64,000 bases of DNA from Magnolia sinica (Eukaryota > Streptophyta > Magnoliopsida > Magnoliales > Magnoliaceae), in the NCBI RefSeq assembly GCF_029962835.1, contig NC_080577.1, positions 7,416,501 through 7,480,500 on the forward strand, in the 5' to 3' direction. A program made the translations under genes and the position numbers. This document shows, in pieces, positions 58,956 to 64,000 of the stretch (position 1 is the first letter of the stretch; each line of letters begins with the position of its first letter). The notes under the pieces were generated by a model. The model saw only the letters and a list, made by a program, of their open reading frames with translations, made no database searches and was not told the origin of the DNA.

Positions 58956-60901
58956 CCAGTTTTGAGCCTGACCAGGGTATGCCTGGTGCGGCCCGACGCA
59001 AGGATCAAGAGCCTAGCTGATGATCAGTTGAATCCCAAAATAATGGACAATCAACGTTTGAAAATTGGATAATCAACGGCCATACATAAAAAAATAACAG
59101 ACGCTCGGTATTCAAATCTAGCGGTAACGGATGATTAACTATCAGATGTGGCAAAATGGGAGATTAATGGTCAAATATAGCAACCAACCATCAGGCAGAA
59201 GTAGAACTTGATGGTTACAAGCAGCCTTATTGTGGTCTGTATGCATTGCACATGTGTGACACATCGGCCGGCCGGACTTCATATCTACATGTATTATATC
59301 CTGTAAATATGCTGTTCTAATCCTCAATTAGCCAATGTTTAGCATTTGTACATGTGTGGTGCACTTGATCAACAGATATATTAAGAAAATTCAAGTAGTA
59401 AATATGGATTTTACAATTTTCAAGCTGGATGGGTTAGGTTAGATCAGGCCCGGGGTCAGCCCAAATGATTATTTCCGAGCTCGAGCTTCGGCCCTATGTC
59501 TCAACTGTCTTGCGAGCCCTGTCTTTTTCTGATTATTCTCCCTCCTTTCCTTTGTCCATGTGGGTTGGGTGAGCCAATTCCCTTAGTGGCTCCTAACTAC
59601 TATTTCACCAAACAGCTGATTTGTACCTTTTAAGACTTAAAGAAATGGAAGTTTGAAAATTCGAGGATTCTTAACAGCACGGTAACCTACAAGTCTCACC
59701 ATCCAAATGGGACAAGGGAATGGGTCACATCTTTCAATTTTTCATTCCCTCATTTCTCTTCCTAAACCTACCAATCCATCTACCTATGGATTGTATAGTG
59801 GGAGACTAGGATCGACTTATTCGGTCTCGAGTCGACGTGTGCCTTGCCGGAGTCAAGGTTGACTCAGTTGGGAGTATGCGGTGGGTGGGGGTGTCCAACT
59901 CATGGTATCGAACTAGATCGAGTAGTGGCGAATCTTGACTCGAACGAGTCCTAAAGTCATGCATCGAGGCTTCACAACGGGTGGGCCAGGGGTTAATCTA
60001 GGCCTGGATTTTGAACTGCATGGGCAACCTGACATGGGAAAAATGATATTTTTATTATAATATATTGTAAACTTTTAATAGTTGTAAATTTCCTTCTCTC
60101 CTATTACATTTGCATTTGACTTCAGAATTACATTGAAATTTTTTAATAATGATGCTTTTACTTCACAATACTCTTAAATCTTGTTATCTAAGTATAGGCC
60201 ATAACTTTTCTTTGTCACTCTCAACCCAAAAAATGCCCACTTTAGTTGTAGTATCCATTTGCAATTGAATAATCAAATGATAATGACAATCCATAGTGGA
60301 AATACTTAGTCATTGAGCATGACCCATCTGATGGTTATTTGCACCAGATGAATGGCTTTAGTTATACAGATGTGGCCACCCCACCAGCATCATTCCAAGG
60401 TTAAACTATAAATTACAGGTCCACTAGAGAATAAAATGAAAATCACATTAATATAACAATTCATTATAAAAATGGGTAAACAACAAGACATCAGGAACTA
60501 AACAATAATTGCCAAAGATCTCAAAATAGATTGGATCACTCAGTCGTGATTACATGCGAAGCGGTAAAAAGAGAACAAGTAAAGAAGGAAACTCTTGCGT
60601 TTGGATGCACAACTGAATTGGATTGTGATAATTGTTCGATCCACAAGAAACTATCAAATAGCAACCATGTTAGTAGTAATAGTGTGCAATTTTAGCCCTT
60701 GGCTTGCAATCACATTAATTTGAAATCAAATTATGAAAGTAATGACCCAATCGCTATGAATATGAGTAGTAGCGACTAGCGATTTGAGAATTTCATCCGC
60801 GGAGCTCATTATTACAATTCAATTAAATGGTGCATCCAAACACAGCCTTAGGAACTTTTGAGCCAATGTAATAAAAACCGGAGAAAGTCGAATAGTATCT
60901 C
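58956..60901. other. intergenic, 3' flank of the ROP gene
   Basis: No gene is seen. 59440-59530 and 59780-60010 contain 'gagctcgagcttcgg'- and 'gagtcgacgtg'-like stretches that could be worn hAT MITE pieces. The last few hundred bases before 60902 should hold the ROP 3' UTR. Confidence 0.4.

Positions 60902-64000
<3,099 letters not shown>

Overview
The window is nuclear DNA of a flowering plant. Three spliced plant genes can be read, and most of the remainder is transposon sequence. A long-inverted-repeat (foldback) family built on GTGGGCCCCAC...TGATGTATGTG ends occurs about 17 times. I remember this family as typical of magnoliid genomes (Magnoliaceae/Lauraceae relatives), so a magnoliid is my best guess; that rests on memory, not on a search.

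Host genes. (1) 1683-4605, + strand: a complete three-exon WOX9/STIMPY-type WUSCHEL-related homeobox gene (356 aa). (2) 50194-53978, + strand: a complete two-exon RABA1/Rab11-type small GTPase gene (216 aa) with a 3.1 kb intron. (3) 60902-64000, - strand: the last four exons of a ROP/RAC (plant Rho) GTPase gene, running off the right edge. Its exons are 62-99 nt and easily missed; they join in frame and end in a CMIL prenylation box.

Transposon layout. 7885-25902 is one Ty1/copia element (- strand, TSD TCCAT) stretched from about 4.8 kb to 18 kb by later insertions. These are a 4.2 kb solo LTR (11053-15218, TSD TTTGC) and a 1.8 kb solo-LTR-like element (16089-25155, TSD CAAGT). The second is itself split by a large-LTR, apparently non-coding chromovirus-like element (16951-24231) whose 3' LTR is 4.9 kb. 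26101-26593 is a 5'-truncated LINE with a perfect 13 bp TSD. 33002-42544 is a Ty3/gypsy Tat-lineage element (TSD GTGGG) with near-identical LTRs, a second (archaeal-type) RNase H and antisense reading frames near its 3' end. It sits inside a foldback repeat that also received another foldback copy. 43771-44352 is a hAT-type MITE. 56552-58452 is a five-unit tandem array of about 411 bp.

How the genes relate: WOX9 acts in embryo and meristem growth, RABA1 in trans-Golgi/recycling endosome traffic, and ROP in polar growth. They are independent neighbours, not a pathway cluster. I found no RNA genes, no CRISPR and no convincing new biological system. The most unusual items are the large-LTR non-coding element, the structurally whole but coding-broken young Tat element with its antisense frames, the 411 bp array, and the triplicated AACGG repeat in front of RABA1.
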